DNA of 64,000 bases from Cryptomeria japonica (taxonomy: Eukaryota > Streptophyta > Pinopsida > Cupressales > Cupressaceae): NCBI RefSeq assembly GCF_030272615.1, contig NC_081413.1, forward strand, positions 15,572,285 to 15,636,284, given 5' to 3'. Shown in pieces: positions 23,713 to 35,404 of this stretch. The translations under genes were made by a program, and so were the position numbers. The notes under the pieces are model-generated. The model saw only the letters and a list, made by a program, of their open reading frames with translations. It was not told the origin of the DNA and did not search any database. Position 1 is the stretch's first letter, and each line of letters opens with the position of its first letter.

Positions 23713-24627
23713 TCACTTGGGTATGGTGGTGTTTGAACTGGAAAGAGAGGTTGGACTAACATATGATGTGGATGAGATAGCTTCTTTGTTGTTGGGAACA
23801 GTAATCTCTGGTTGATGATTGATATTATGATAATATGCAAAGGGATTTGCACCACCCAAGATCATAATTTCTACACCGTTATGAGGGAACTTGAGACATT
23901 GGTGGTAGGTGGATGGAACGGCTTGCATGGCATGTATCCAAGGTCTTCCTAACAACAAATTATACGATAGAGGAAGGTCCAAAAATTGAAATATGATGTG
24001 CTTCACTACTGGGCCCACTCGGATTGGTAACACAATGACTCCTTTGGATGAACGCTCTGCATCCTCATAGGCTTTTATAGTTATCTTTTTGTGGGGATCC
24101 ACTGATTCAATTTCATATCCCAATGTTGTGACCAATAGTAATGTACAGATATTTAGGCCTACTCCATTGTCGATCAAGACTCGCTTGATTCTGTGTTGGT
24201 TGATAAATCCTTCAATATGGAGTGAGGCATTATGAGGTTGTTGGAAGGATGTATTATCACTTTCAGAGAAAGTGAGACATGGTGATGACCTCAGATTTCC
24301 AACCATAGCTTGGAATTGATCTGTATTTAGATTGGCAAGGACTGACACATTTTGGAGAGCTTTATCCAAGAATGTTTTATGAGATGGGGATAGGCACAAA
24401 ATCTCTAAGATGGATATAAGTGCGGGCATCTTATCTAACTGTTCCACAAGGTTATACAGCTTTGGGATGAAAGTTGTGCCTTGTAGAGCTGCTTTAATGG
24501 TGATCTTGCCATGACATGTAACACCATTGTAGGTTGAGATTGGATCTTTGATGGTAATGGTTGCAATTTGTTCATTGGGATAATATAGGTGATTCATAGT
24601 GTAATTATAGGCAGCTCGCGTATAATC
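23713..24627 (-). pseudogene. Element C aspartic protease
   Basis: The protease cuts the Gag-Pol polyprotein. In a 306-codon open piece, the active-site region reads KRVLIDNGVGLNI (usual form in plant gypsy elements: LIDNGSALN), followed by the conserved LLLGRPWIHAMQAVPST and CLKFPHNG. The first part (TITIKDPISTYNGVTCHGKI, KLYNLVEQLDKMPAL) is the usual N-terminal extension. It is open throughout but detached from gag by the duplication and copia fragment on its right (24628-25720). Confidence 0.8.
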
Positions 24628-24959
24628 GGTCATATCTGTGTTTCACCCGGAAGTGGAAGGACCCCTTTGATCTTGTGATGGAAGTGGATTCTTAAACATG
24701 AGATGATCATGATTTTTAGTTTTTGGGTCATCTCCTTCAATTTCAATCTCACCTCGATCAATAAGGCCCTGAACAAGATCTTTCAATCTATGACAATTGC
24801 TTTATTTTATGCCCTTTCCCTTGATGGAATTCACAATGTTCATTATCCCTCCACCATGAAGGTTTGACCTGAGGTTCATAATTGGATGTTTTTGGTAAAG
24901 TTACCAAATTGTCTTGGTTCTTCTTGTGGTACATTGCATCCTTGATTTGTGGGAACAAC
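24628..24959. repeat. Duplicated gag segment, copy next to the protease
   Basis: About 332 bases match 25390-25720 at roughly 97 percent by eye (about nine differences). Both encode, on the minus strand, the finger region with HKKNQDNLVTLPK and HQGKGHKI. This copy has an extra T in its GCTTTATTTT that shifts the frame after the finger. Together with the other copy it brackets a copia fragment. Confidence 0.85.
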
Positions 24960-25389
24960 AATATAGTTACTGGCTCGGTAACTTTCTCATTTATACCTTC
25001 CAATAGTTGTTTGATCCATGCTATGTTGGTACAATTCATTGTTGTAGCAACGTATTCAGCTTCTGCTGTTGATTGTGAAACACATCCTTGTTTCTTGCTA
25101 AGCCAACTCACTAGTCTTTCTCCTAAAAAGAAAGCTCCTCCACTTGTGCTTTTCCTGTCATCAATGTTGCCTGCCCAATCAACATCAGTATAAACTTTTA
25201 AATCAAAATCATTTCTTTTCTGATATACTAAGCCATAATCCTCAGTGCCTTTCAAGTATCTAAAAATTCTCTTGATTGTTGTCATGTGTGTTTCCTTAGG
25301 ATCTGCAGAGAATCTTGCAACTATACCTACTGCATGTGCTATATCTGGCTTGTTGTGAACAACATATTGCAACTTTCCAATCATGGATT
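24960..25389 (-). mobile_element. Copia RT-end/RNase H fragment captured inside element C
   Basis: A 430-base piece reads openly on the minus strand: MIGKLQYVVHNKPDIAHAVG, RYLKGTEDYGLVY, YTDVDWAGNIDDRKSTSGG, WLSKKQGCVSQSTAEAEYVA and IAWIKQLLEGI. These are the end of RT and the RNase H of a Ty1/copia element, with the RNase H aspartate region DVDWAG intact. It has no LTR, TSD or poly(A). It is joined in frame to element C gag on one side, and a duplicated gag segment flanks it on both sides. It has no stop, unlike its surroundings, so it looks younger or was acquired late. Confidence 0.85.
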
Positions 25390-25720
25390 GGTCATATCTG
25401 TGTTTCACCCGGAAGTGGAAGGACCCCTTTGATCTTGTGATGGAAGTGGATTCTTAAACATGAGATGATCATTATTTTTAGTTTTTGGGTCATCTCCTTC
25501 AATTTCAATCTCACCTCGATCAATAAGGCCTTGAACAAGATCTTTCAATCTATGACAATTGCTTATTTTATGCCCTTTCCCTTGATGGCATTCGCAATGT
25601 TTATTATCCCTCCACCATGAAGGTTTGACCTGAGGTTCGTAATTGGATGTTTTTGGTAAAGTTACCAGATTGTCTTGGTTCTTCTTGTGGTACATTGCGT
25701 CCTTGATTTGTGGGAACAAC
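25390..25720. repeat. Duplicated gag segment, copy next to the capsid region
   Basis: Partner of 24628-24959. On the minus strand it encodes an intact finger-like motif, CECHQGKGHKISNCHRLKD, followed by LVQGLIDRGEIEIEGDD. The preceding part reads FPQIKDAMYHKKNQDNLV. Confidence 0.85.
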
Positions 25721-26902
25721 TATGTTATTCTTGGGTGGGGGGTTTTGTCCCACAAATCAGACTACAGGTTGTGCACTTTTGATAGTCCTTGCATCTACAA
25801 CCCTATCATTGACGATGTTTTTGTTTTTATTCCAAAAGTTAGGTTTATCACTGTTGAAGCGTAGGCGAGGGCCATCCTTTGGTTCATTGTATATCTTGAT
25901 AAGCCCCTTTTTTATGAGGGCTTGTTCACATTTTAAACCTTTGGTGGTCATGTCATTAAAGGACTCTGTGCCTTTCATGTCTAGGTAGAATTCCATTTCT
26001 TCGTTCAAGTTGGAAATAAATATTTCCACTAGTTCTTGTTCAGGTAACTGAAGAGAACGTCTGCTAGATATTTGTCGCCATCGTTGCAAGAAAGCTGAAA
26101 ATAACTCCCCTGGTTTCTGCTTGGTGTTACACAGATCGACCATGGTGATATCACGTTCAATGTTATGTGAGTAATGTGCAATGAATTTCTGGACCAGTTC
26201 TTCGAATGTCCTAATGCCACCTGCTAGTCGAGAAAACCATGATGTGGTTGTTCCTCCCAAACTTTGAGGAAAAAGTCACATTAGGTATGTGTCCTCATAT
26301 GCCACTTCTAAGCAAGCTTAATGAAATTCTCTAACATGATTGTGAGGGTCTCTTTTTCCTCAATACTTTTCTAACTTAGGTGTTTCAAACCCTCGTGGAA
26401 AAGGTGGCATATGTAGATTCCTATCAAAGGGATAGGGACAAATATCATTAAGTGAAAACTGGTTTGTTTTTACACCACTGTGGAGTTGTTGGGCTAAATT
26501 CTCAATTTGTTGCCACAACATGTCGATGTCATTTGGAGGAGGAGGAGGTGGGGGATTTCCTTGATTAAGATTGTATCTAATGTGATCTCGACCTCTTCCA
26601 TCCTCATTACGACTCTGGTGTTCTGATGCTTGTCTTAGTTACGCAGTATCAAAATCAGAGGGTAGTTTGGCTCCCTCTTGGGCAAGTCTTAAAAAGTGAG
26701 CATCAACATTGCTCCTGAGCATTTCATCAAAAAGTCGATTGAAGAGAGGGTTGTGTTGTGCCCTTTCTATTGTTGCAGGAATAGGAGTACTTAGATTTTC
26801 ATCATTTGTGTTTCCTCCAAGAGCTTCTTGGAATTCATTGAGATTTTCCTCCTCTTCCTCTTCAATTTCTAGTTGTCTAGACCTTGATCTAGTTTGAGCC
26901 AT
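25721..26902 (-). pseudogene. Element C gag: N-terminal region and capsid domain
   Basis: Gag forms the particle that packages element RNA. The minus-strand start is at 26902 (MAQTRSRSRQLEIEEEEE), typical of Tat gag. Broken continuation at about 26640-26270 includes NDIDMLWQQIENLAQQL and PPFPRGFETPKLEKY. The capsid domain is open at 26260-25757 (WFSRLAGGIRTFEELVQKF, LFSAFLQRWRQI, ELVEIFISNLNEEMEFYL). The finger motif follows in the duplicated segment. Frame breaks near 26262 and upstream make it inactive. Confidence 0.8.
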
Positions 26903-27293
26903 TTTGTTTGAGAGTTTTTGTTGAAGTTTGGTGAAGATGATTATGTGGTGATGGAATGAGAAATAAATGTTTAGTGAAGTGTTTTGCATATGGATCTCTA
27001 TCACTAAAGGTAGTGTAGATGTCTAAAAATGGTCAACACTTGCGGAGTCATACTTTAACATTGGCGCATTGCCTCATTTTAGGTTTTTGCGTCGCATTAA
27101 CATTTCTCCTATGTCATGCACTTGGTTTTTATCATTTGTGAGCATCGAGTCATTCTTCTACATTCTTCATTTGTCTCACTTTCAAATTTGGTCTTGTCGA
27201 CAACAATCTTTAGTCATGATTTTGGTCAATCTTATCCTGTCGCATCAATGTGCATGTTCATTTGTCATCATTTTGGACATCGTCAATCCTAAT

Positions 27294-27570
27294 TAGGGTT
27301 TTGTCCTCTTTTCAATCTTATCATCATGTGATTGATTTGTCATCGATCGTTGTCCTCTTTTCAATCTTGTCATCTTGCGATCAATTTGTCATCGATCATT
27401 GTCATTTTCAATCTTGTCGACTTGCGATCGATTTGTCATCAATCATGATCATTTTCAATCTTGTCGTTTGCAATCTATTTTGTCATTGATCCTTGTCCTC
27501 TTGTCAATTTTGTCATTTTGCGGTCGATTTGTCATCGATCGTTGTCTTTCTCAATCATGTCAATTTGGAT
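27294..27570. repeat. About six copies of a 48-base tandem repeat
   Basis: Units share TTTCAATCTTGTC, then a GCGATCGATTTG-type core and TCATCGATCGTT. The plus-strand open frames through here are products of the repeat, not genes. Confidence 0.8.
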
Positions 27571-28213
27571 CAAATAATCATTGTTCCTCGTCAATTGGCG
27601 CATTTATCAATCTCAATCATTTATCACATTGGTCCTTTGACAAGTCAAAATCATGATCAAATCAACATCAAATCAATTATCCTTTGTCAAGACCTAATTG
27701 TCTTGCTAATTCATCTTCTAGGGTTTCATGATTTAATCATTTAACCTTGTTTGTCATTTCTCCCTCTAGGATTAATAAATTATTTATTTATCCTAAGTCT
27801 TTGTGTCACAATTAAATGTTCATTTAATTGGCTAATTATTCCTCTTTTTGTGAATTAATTAATAAATGACAAATTATTAATTAATTTACCTAATTTCTCC
27901 TATTTCCTAATTTTCCTCTTTTTCTAATTTCCTAATTTCTTTTCTCTCCTATTTTTCTCCTAATTTCATGGGAATGACATTTCAATTTGTCATAATTTGT
28001 CATAATTGACAATCAATCAATTTTGACATAGAAATTTGTCATAAATTGTAATGAATTATCAATCAATCAATTTTGCATAGCAAGTGCAAAATTTGTCATA
28101 ATTTGTCATAATTGACATTTTTGATTTGCAATTTCCATTAGAATCTCTTCATGCTAATTTGATCTTTTCTCCAATTTGTCTATAAATTGGATGAATTTCT
28201 TCAATCCCAATCT

Positions 28214-28325
28214 AATCACTTTTTCTAATCACTTTTTCGAATCACTTTTTCTAATCACTTTTTCGAATCACTTTTTCAAATCACTTTTTCCAATCACTTT
28301 TTCAAATCACTTTGTCAAATCAATC
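28214..28325. repeat. Eight copies of a 13-base tandem repeat
   Basis: AATCACTTTTTCN is repeated eight times in a row. The last base varies T, G, T, G, A, C, A, A, and the last copy has one T-to-G change. Confidence 0.9.
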
Positions 28326-30874
28326 ACACTTCGAATACTCTTGCGCCACTATCTTGTCTACTTGCTTTCATCTCATGTGTATGCACTTGAAGGTGAGATC
28401 CACAAACAAAGGCTATTTGAAGAAAAAAGAAGGACAATGGAGCTGCATGAAGGAAGCCTTCAGATCTACATTTGGTTTGCTTAGTTTTTAGTTTTGAATG
28501 TTTTGTTTTTCATGTCTTTATTGAGTGTGTTTAGGATTGATCATTACATTTGAGCTTTTGTGATTGAGCTAGACTACTATTTGATACTTGTTTATGATGA
28601 TTTCTGATTTCCTATCATACAGGTAGATGTTACCAAAGTCCTTCTATGAATTGTTTGTTGTGTTTGGTTGACAATGTTTGATATGATAAGGTTTAGAGAG
28701 GCTTGAGATTTGTTACAAACCCAACTACCTAGTAATGAGATGATGTACTCATAGACTAGTTTTAACTTGTGTAGAAATGTCTCTTAGGATGAATTTATCC
28801 TAGATGTAGAGACACTCTAAAAAGTGATGTGTTTGTGTTTGATTCAAGCAATATCTTAAAAAGAACTTAGGACAAGACCTCTTTATGTTTCGACAGTTGG
28901 AATGGATTGATGATGTGTGAATGTGAGAATGGATGAAATGTTAACTTCAATAAAAATTGTGTTACAAATGGGACAAATTCTTCCTCCTCCCTTTCGAGGG
29001 TTGGTGGTTCTTCCTGAGCTATGTTATATGTGATGCAAATGTCTGGAAAGAAGGAAGGATTGATTTTGCCTCCCTTGTTTTTATTATAACTCAAAGCTCT
29101 ATATTGGGTAAAAGATCTGCGGTTTAAAGACTCTTGATCAAACTCGATAGATTTTTCTTGAAGGTATAGATATATGTGATGTAAGAAGGTTCTATGTGAG
29201 ACAAAGATTTGTCTATTTAGATAGAAGAATTTCCTTCTTTGATGAAATCCTTTGAGCTCAATGGTCTTTTCTTCAAGTTGATATGTTGATGAAAATTCTT
29301 CTTCTTAAATGTGAAGAATGGTCATTAAGTTTTGATACTTTGTTGTTGCACTTTGTTTTTTATATTTGTTGGTATTTGAAATTTTTTGTGTTGGATGAAT
29401 ACTTGTTTTGAAATTGATTTTTGATTTTTCCTTTGACAAGAAAATAAAGCAAGCACACAAACACAAGAATGTTACCTCAAAAGGCACAAATAAGTGTGGG
29501 TCTAGATCAACCCAATCTTTGAACTTTTTATGACCCTTTCTTTCCAAATGTTTTTGAGTATGTTTTTCCAAAAAGCCTGAAGTTGGCTCAGTTTATCACT
29601 GGCCTTGACACAAAATGAAGACACTTCAAACACACTTTATCCCTAAGTTCAAATGGCCAGTTGCGATAATTTCAACCCACATCTTGATATTTCTTCAACT
29701 TTGGTGCTACTTACCTTATGAATCTCGTTGTGGCAGGTAAGGATGTGATATACTAAGTCTTTCATGAGCATAACAAATAGATGATCCCTATGATGGGGGA
29801 GTCACCACTTTTATCAAGCTACAAGTAACCTTTCAAAAATCTATGTTTCTACTCAAGGAAATATGTATGGTGAGTATCTTGGGAGCAAAACCATCTATGC
29901 TCTTGCACTGAACTTCTCACAAATATCCTCAATCAATAGAATGGGTGGGCTACTACATAAAGGTGTTTAGTAATTTTCGATGTCTTTGGACATAAGTTAA
30001 TTCTACAGTGACTCACTTAAGAGCCTTGTAACTTGTGGTGGGGCCCATTTGTCCTTTCGGCAAGTTACACTGTAGGAACAGCTATACCCAAGGCTACAGC
30101 TTTCGCTCACACTTGATTTTTATAGCAGCTCAAAGGATTTATCGCGTGAGGTCGTTCCCAAGAGTGATGTGTCTCTTGGCAGGCCTCTCTTAAAAAGATA
30201 AACTTTGAGTGTTACTAACACTTTTCTCTTGCATCTAGGACCACGAAAGTCAAGGGAGAGGATAGTGTGTGTTAGAAGTAGGACCACTCGACAAACTTTG
30301 CACAAGTGTGCCAATCACCAAAAACACTTGTTCTTTTTAACTGATTTTCATTGCAATGTGATCTAACTATTTGGACATGTTGCTCCAACAATCATAGTAT
30401 TCTTTTTAACTTCATTGGCAAAATGTTTTGTAATCTAGGAATTGGAAATCCTAGTCAACTGAATTAAGAGCACGTTTTGTTTGAAGTAAACCGTTTTGAG
30501 AACAACTTTGACAAATTGGGGATTCTTTTTAACTTGCACAAAATGAAGTGTTGATTGTGAATTTTAGTTTCATGCAAGAAATAAAATTTGCCTTGTTGAT
30601 TTTAAGCACCAAAAGAATTTGTTCCTAACTTTGCAAAAAAGAATTTTGTGTGTTTGTTTTTGTGATTCTTTTTAACTTTGAACAAGTGTGATTCTTTTTT
30701 AGAGCTCCAAACGAAAGATGTGGTTATTTTTAAAACTCCAAATGAAAGTGTAGTTGATTTTAACCCAAAAGGAAAATGAATTTATTTTATCCTAACTTGA
30801 AAGACAAAGTTAGCAATATGAACAAATTTATTTCCTAAGCTAAAATTGCTAAAAAATCCTATTGTAGGGGTTAG

Positions 30875-32539
30875 TCAGAACCTGCACAAAAGATAATTAG
30901 TTAGAAAAATCTGCATGTTTTCTAAGCAGACATACCAAAAAAAGACACTAAAAATATAATAAAGTATTTAAAAATGAAAATGCCTTCTACCATGCTTGTA
31001 GCTCCTCCTCCCTTGTTCCTCTCCTCTCCAAGTTCCAAATTAGTGTAGCTCTTAGTAGCTTTTTGCACTATGGATGCCTTATGGAGATTCAAGATTGAAA
31101 ATGATTAACTAAATGCTATGCGAGTGTAGATAGTGATGCTATGAAAAATCTCTATGCTAATACCAACATAGCAACAATACTCTAATTCTTCCTTCTTTGC
31201 TTGAGGAGAAGGGTTCTATTTATAGAAGAATTGGGGAAATGAAAGGTTAAGATTGAGCAATCTTAACAAGGGTAAGGATTGAAAGATATTAAATCCATGT
31301 GAGACTTTCAACCCAATCCCATGTTGACAAGTGTCACCATGAGGAGGCTTGAGAGGAGAGATAAGGAGCATTAAATGCTTGAGGGGACATGATGGTTACC
31401 TTGGGGGGTTGGGTTAGGGTTAGGTTAATGGATATTCCTTTTATCCAAGGGATAAATGAATGTGCAAGGGTTAAATGGTTACCTTAGTCAAAGAAATAAA
31501 TGATTTTAAGAGACCCATGAGTCAAAAGGATGGTTAAGTTAGAAGAAAGTCTCTAACCAAAGGTAAAAGGTGAGTTAACCATAAATGGTTATGTAAGAGC
31601 CTTTAATGGTTTGGAAGACTTTAGAGGTTAACCATTTGAAGACATAAAGCCTTTAATGGTTATTGAAAACTTTGGAGGTTTTTGAGAAGTGACTTCCTTT
31701 TATTTAGGAATGTGACAATGATTGGGATAGGATTAGGCTAATTAGAAGGAGTTAGAAGAATCTAAAAGGGATTTAGGCATGCAAGTGGACTTTGTAAGAG
31801 AATGCAAGTGGGAGGAATTTTGGGATTTTCAATTAAAATAAAATCATTTATTTCAATTAAATGGTGTAATTTGCATTTGGATAGATATTTAAATAAATAT
31901 TAATTTATTTAAATGTGAATTTGAATTTTGGATTTTATTTAAATAAATCTTAATTTATTTACATGAGAAAAAGGAAGATAAAGCATTAAATGTTTGAAGA
32001 CTTTGAGGGAAACCATTAAAGGCTTAAGAAGACTCTAGAAAGAAGCCATTAAGTTTGAAGACTTTAAGGGAAACCATTAAAGGCTTGAGAAGACTCTAGA
32101 AGGAAGCCATTAAGTTTGAAGACTTTAAGGGAAGCCATTAAAGGTTTCAAGTGGGTGAGGATAAATAGGATTTTAAATAAATTATTTATTTATTTAAAAT
32201 AGTTGTGCAACTTGCATTTGTAGGAAAATGCAAGTGGGTGGAGGATAAAGCTGATTTAAATAAATGTTAATTTATTTAAATGTGAGAGATGGGATTTTGG
32301 GGGATTTAAATGTGAGAGAAGATTTAATTAAACAAATATGATTTATTTATTTAATTAATGGTCTGAATTTGGTTAAGTGAATTAAATCAAATAAATTGAA
32401 TAATTTATTTAATTAACAGGAGAAGGGGGTTAAGATGAATTAATTAAATATTAATTTAATTAATTATTGATTGATGGTTAAATAATCAAATAAATACTAA
32501 ATATTCATTTAATTAAGTGGACATATTTATGTGTCTACA
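30875..32539 (-). repeat. Element C 5' LTR
   Basis: The right end GTGTCTACA is exact and followed by GTAGG. The left end is approximate: about 30875-30935 aligns only loosely with the first 130 bases of the other LTR, which has extra sequence there; from CTAAGCAG onward the two match closely. It carries three copies of the 60-base repeat (31977-32160). Confidence 0.8.
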
Positions 32540-32544
32540 GTAGG

Positions 32545-33460
32545 CAACAAGGATGTGGTCCTATCAATGAACAAGGAACCTGTCATGTTGCATACTAGAA
32601 AATTGTGCCTGCTCCGCTACCCACACTGCCATGTCTCGATATGGCTTCTAGATAACATCTCCGATCTCGATGCGAGTGATGGCAACCCTCTAAAACATCA
32701 AGTCTCATGTCCTCCACTTGCCTTGTCATAGTGGATGTGCATAATCCCGCGACATGTATACTAGGATCGGATAGGGGAAGCCAACTAGTCTAGTCCAAGT
32801 GATATGGTCAAATATCCAGACCTAGAGTAGTGTGCATGTTGTGACATTGTGGTACTCATGATACACGTATTTTCTCAAGTCATGGTAGAGGTGTGCAAGC
32901 ATACTATGCCCCCACATGAATACTACGTCATCCTCCTCCATCTCTCTAATGCATGGGTTGAGGCCCACTGGGACGTCGGATCCCCGTCCATCTATGGATG
33001 CTTTGAGCACCACCACTACAATCACAATTCGTCGGATTAGCAGAATCAACTATTGACCTTGATCAAGTGCATGCAGATATATATGATCGATCACATCAAT
33101 GACTCAACCTGAGCACCACTCTTGTCCCTCTCGAAGCTCGCACATCGATCACATAAATAACGCTACCCATTAGCCTCAGATGGCCAAGTGAAGGATCTTA
33201 TATACATCTAACAATGTGATGGTCATCTCCCCTATTGGGAGATGAAAAGACATGGTGTCTACGTCCAACCTCTCCATCAAAGCTCATAGCATGGGCATGT
33301 GGAACTTGAAATTAAACATCAATTATACCCACCATAATCCAACATGCCATAATTGCCTACGGTCCATCATTGCCAGCTTGTTCACATGATCGTGCAACAA
33401 GCTCAATAAGTGTCCACTAGTGTGCTCACAAACCTCCAAGAGAGAATGCATCAATGGTAC
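32545..33460 (-). pseudogene. Decayed plant mobile domain (PMD) gene 1
   Basis: The minus strand reads, in pieces, LLSLLHDHVNKLAMMDRRQL, ALMERLDVDTMSFHLPIGEM, TITLLDVYKILHLA, then GSDVPVGLNPCIREMEEDDV, FMWGHSMLAHLYHDL and VWIFDHITWTRLVGFPYP. This order (ALVERW...TFHLP.GEMT.TL.DV..LL, then WG...LAHLYR, then LQ.W.WE) is the signature of the plant mobile domain, found in MAIN/MAIL proteins and in plant transposons. At least six stops or shifts are visible. It cannot be told from this whether it was a host gene or part of a transposon. Element C inserted into its C-terminal side. Confidence 0.72.
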
Positions 33461-33833
33461 TTATATCCTTTTCTTATTCAAAATTAATCAAGTGCAAAAT
33501 ATTCTACTCTGTCATCTTTGCTAACTCTCTGAGACACTAGCACGTCTAGAAGACATTAGCTCATCTATGTCCTTGGATGCTTACACATTTCCTGGATGAG
33601 TGTGTCTTGGACAATAGTGTGGCATTCATCTAGGACAAACACATGGATTTGGGATGCTAGTGCAAAATGAGGATACATGTGCTTCCCCAATCCCTAAAAT
33701 GGCTATAAAATGCATAAAAATTGATGAATAGGCATGAAACTAGGCTTACCTCATCTGATTGGTTACCCTGCTCCATAGTGATGCACAACTCTTCAATCTT
33801 GGCCACCTAAAAATCTCTTCTGTGAGGCATTTT
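33461..33833 (-). other. Upstream part of PMD gene 1 with a possible exon-intron border
   Basis: On the minus strand, CAATCAGATGAG followed by GTAAGCCTAG (about 33750-33770) has the form of a 5' splice site. The PMD-coding stretch restarts near 33450 after an AG. I infer a possible intron between them. No other gene is seen. Confidence 0.35.
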
Positions 33834-35043
33834 TGTTGAGGCTCATCTTAGCAAAAATCCTCGTGCTCAATAGTAGCAATGACCCTTATAGGGATCCACC
33901 TCTTGAGTATATAGCTGAATTTTCGCCCAAAAATATGTTCAAAATTTTTGTGGTGGTTCTGATTCACCCTATTTCCTATTTTTCTCCATCTCACTATGGG
34001 AAAAATATGGTGGGGCATATACTTTTCCTCTATTAGTTTTATTTTATTTCTAACTTGTACCAATGCCTCTTGAGCATTCTTCTCGCTGAAGTAGTTTCTT
34101 TCCTTTTTATATTAATGAGTTTCGATCCTTGCAGTACTTGAACTTTCACATTGGACACTGTAGTCTTCATTGAGTGCTAGGGGGATTGTTCGTGTTCGCC
34201 TAGTTGACCTTTACGACCTCTACAAAATCCTTTTTTCATAAGGTAATTAATGCATCTAATGCATTGCACGAGTTTAATGAATTTATCCTTCTAAGTTTCT
34301 TTAGTACACCTGATCTCTTCAGTCAATCAATTCATTAAGTATTTATGACAGAGCTCATGATCAGAATATCTTCATTATGATATCACGAACTCCAAAGATG
34401 AAGTGATGTCAATCTCTCCTAAACCCCATTTTGGATCCTTTGCGTATGGATGGTAGTACAACAAGCAGACATCTGCATGGTGCAAAAACATCTTGAAAGA
34501 TTCTCGAATTCAAAATAACATATTCCACAACAAGTTTCTACCGACGTGTGACCCTTCACTTGGGTGCATCCAAAACAGTCACTCGCATCTATTTTGAGTA
34601 TCGAAACCCTAGTATTTTATCATTCACCCTCTTTGGCTCCTCATTCTTTTGGAGACTTTAGCTTTTAGATCATTATGGCTCTCATTGTACTATAGTGAAG
34701 CTCTACTAGAATTTACACTTAAATAACTATCACACTATCTCAAGAGAGGGGTTTGGCTATAACAGTTCTTCTTCTCTCTTAACTCATTTATCCCTATTCT
34801 TGCAATATTGCATTATCATAGTTATAAATTCTCTTTTAATTCGTCTATTATCTAGTTGCATTTTTATCAAATATACTTTAGTATCTTTTGTCATAAGAAT
34901 TTTCCTCCATTTAGAAAGGCTTGTTTCTATTGTATGTTATCAATTTAACTTTTATCCAATCTATCTATCTATTTTGCTATCTTTGGAGGTGGAAATATTG
35001 AAATGGGGGTTTGACTAAGGCAAACCCTTATATAGCCCCAACA
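33834..35043. repeat. Candidate solo LTR (TGTTG...CAACA) with TTTT flanks
   Basis: A 1210-base segment starts TGTTGAGGCT and ends AGCCCCAACA, so it has matching TGTTG/CAACA ends. TTTT stands on both sides (33830-33833 and 35044-35047). It contains no recognisable gene; TTATATAG lies close to the right end. The short, low-complexity duplication makes this only a candidate. Confidence 0.35.
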
Positions 35044-35404
35044 TTTTCCCCTATCTAAGTGTGTGTAGGTAACAGATAGGTTTTGGGTGCGAAGCTAAGT
35101 TCAAGGACAAATTTTGGTGATTCTTTGTTTTTTGGCTATATGAGATGACAATACAATGCACAAACATACTCGTAATACATTAGCATCCTAAACCTAAAAC
35201 ATAGATAGATTGATGGTATCATTTGCACTTTGCTAATATTAATTTTGTGTTGTTAAACTATCTTTTATCATTTTGTATGCTTCTATTATTTGGTAATTTG
35301 TGTATTAGTATACTATTATTTATATTCTTTCATTAGTCCCCTAGCTCACCAGAGTGCCAATTTAGTGAGGTAGTGAAGGTAGATTTGTTCCTTGAGATCG
35401 TGTT
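35044..35404. other. AT-rich stretch with no gene seen
   Basis: I see no coding signal, repeat or LTR end. The gag of element E becomes readable at its right edge, so it may include lost 5' sequence of E. Confidence 0.4.

Larger units (their letters stand above)
26903..30874 (-). other. Long leader of element C (about 4 kb)
   Basis: Between the gag start and the 5' LTR there is no recognisable gene. It holds a 48-base tandem repeat (27294-27570), repeated AATTTGTCATAATTTGTCAT blocks (27960-28130) and a 13-base repeat (28214-28325). From about 30330 to 30800 there is A/T-rich sequence with recurring TTCTTTTTAAC. A long leader is a known feature of large Tat-type elements. I could not recognise a PBS at 30840-30875. 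Confidence 0.55.
14892..32539 (-). mobile_element. Element C: 17.6-kb Ty3/gypsy element of the Tat lineage, inserted in a PMD gene
   Basis: GTAGG flanks both ends (14887-14891 and 32540-32544). The LTRs are 14892-16699 and about 30875-32539. Read on the minus strand: 5' LTR, a 4-kb leader, gag (26902 to about 25727), finger motif, protease, G-patch-like segment, RT with gypsy RNase H, a second plant-type RNase H, integrase with a GPY/F-like end, and a 2.2-kb 3' region with a polypurine tract at 16700-16712. A second RNase H after a degenerate first one is the mark of Tat/Ogre-type elements. All frames are broken. A copia fragment and a duplicated gag segment lie at 24628-25720. No clear PBS was found beside 30875. 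Confidence 0.9.

Noticed and set aside
24882-25864. Plus-strand frames at 24882-25193 and 25643-25864 that share a start (MDVFGKVT)
   Set aside because: They are antisense readings of the duplicated gag segment.
27069-27744. Plus-strand hydrophobic frames that might suggest membrane proteins
   Set aside because: They come from the 48-base tandem repeat in the C leader.
28214-28325. CRISPR-like array
   Set aside because: 13-base head-to-tail repeats without spacers in plant retroelement leader; not a CRISPR.
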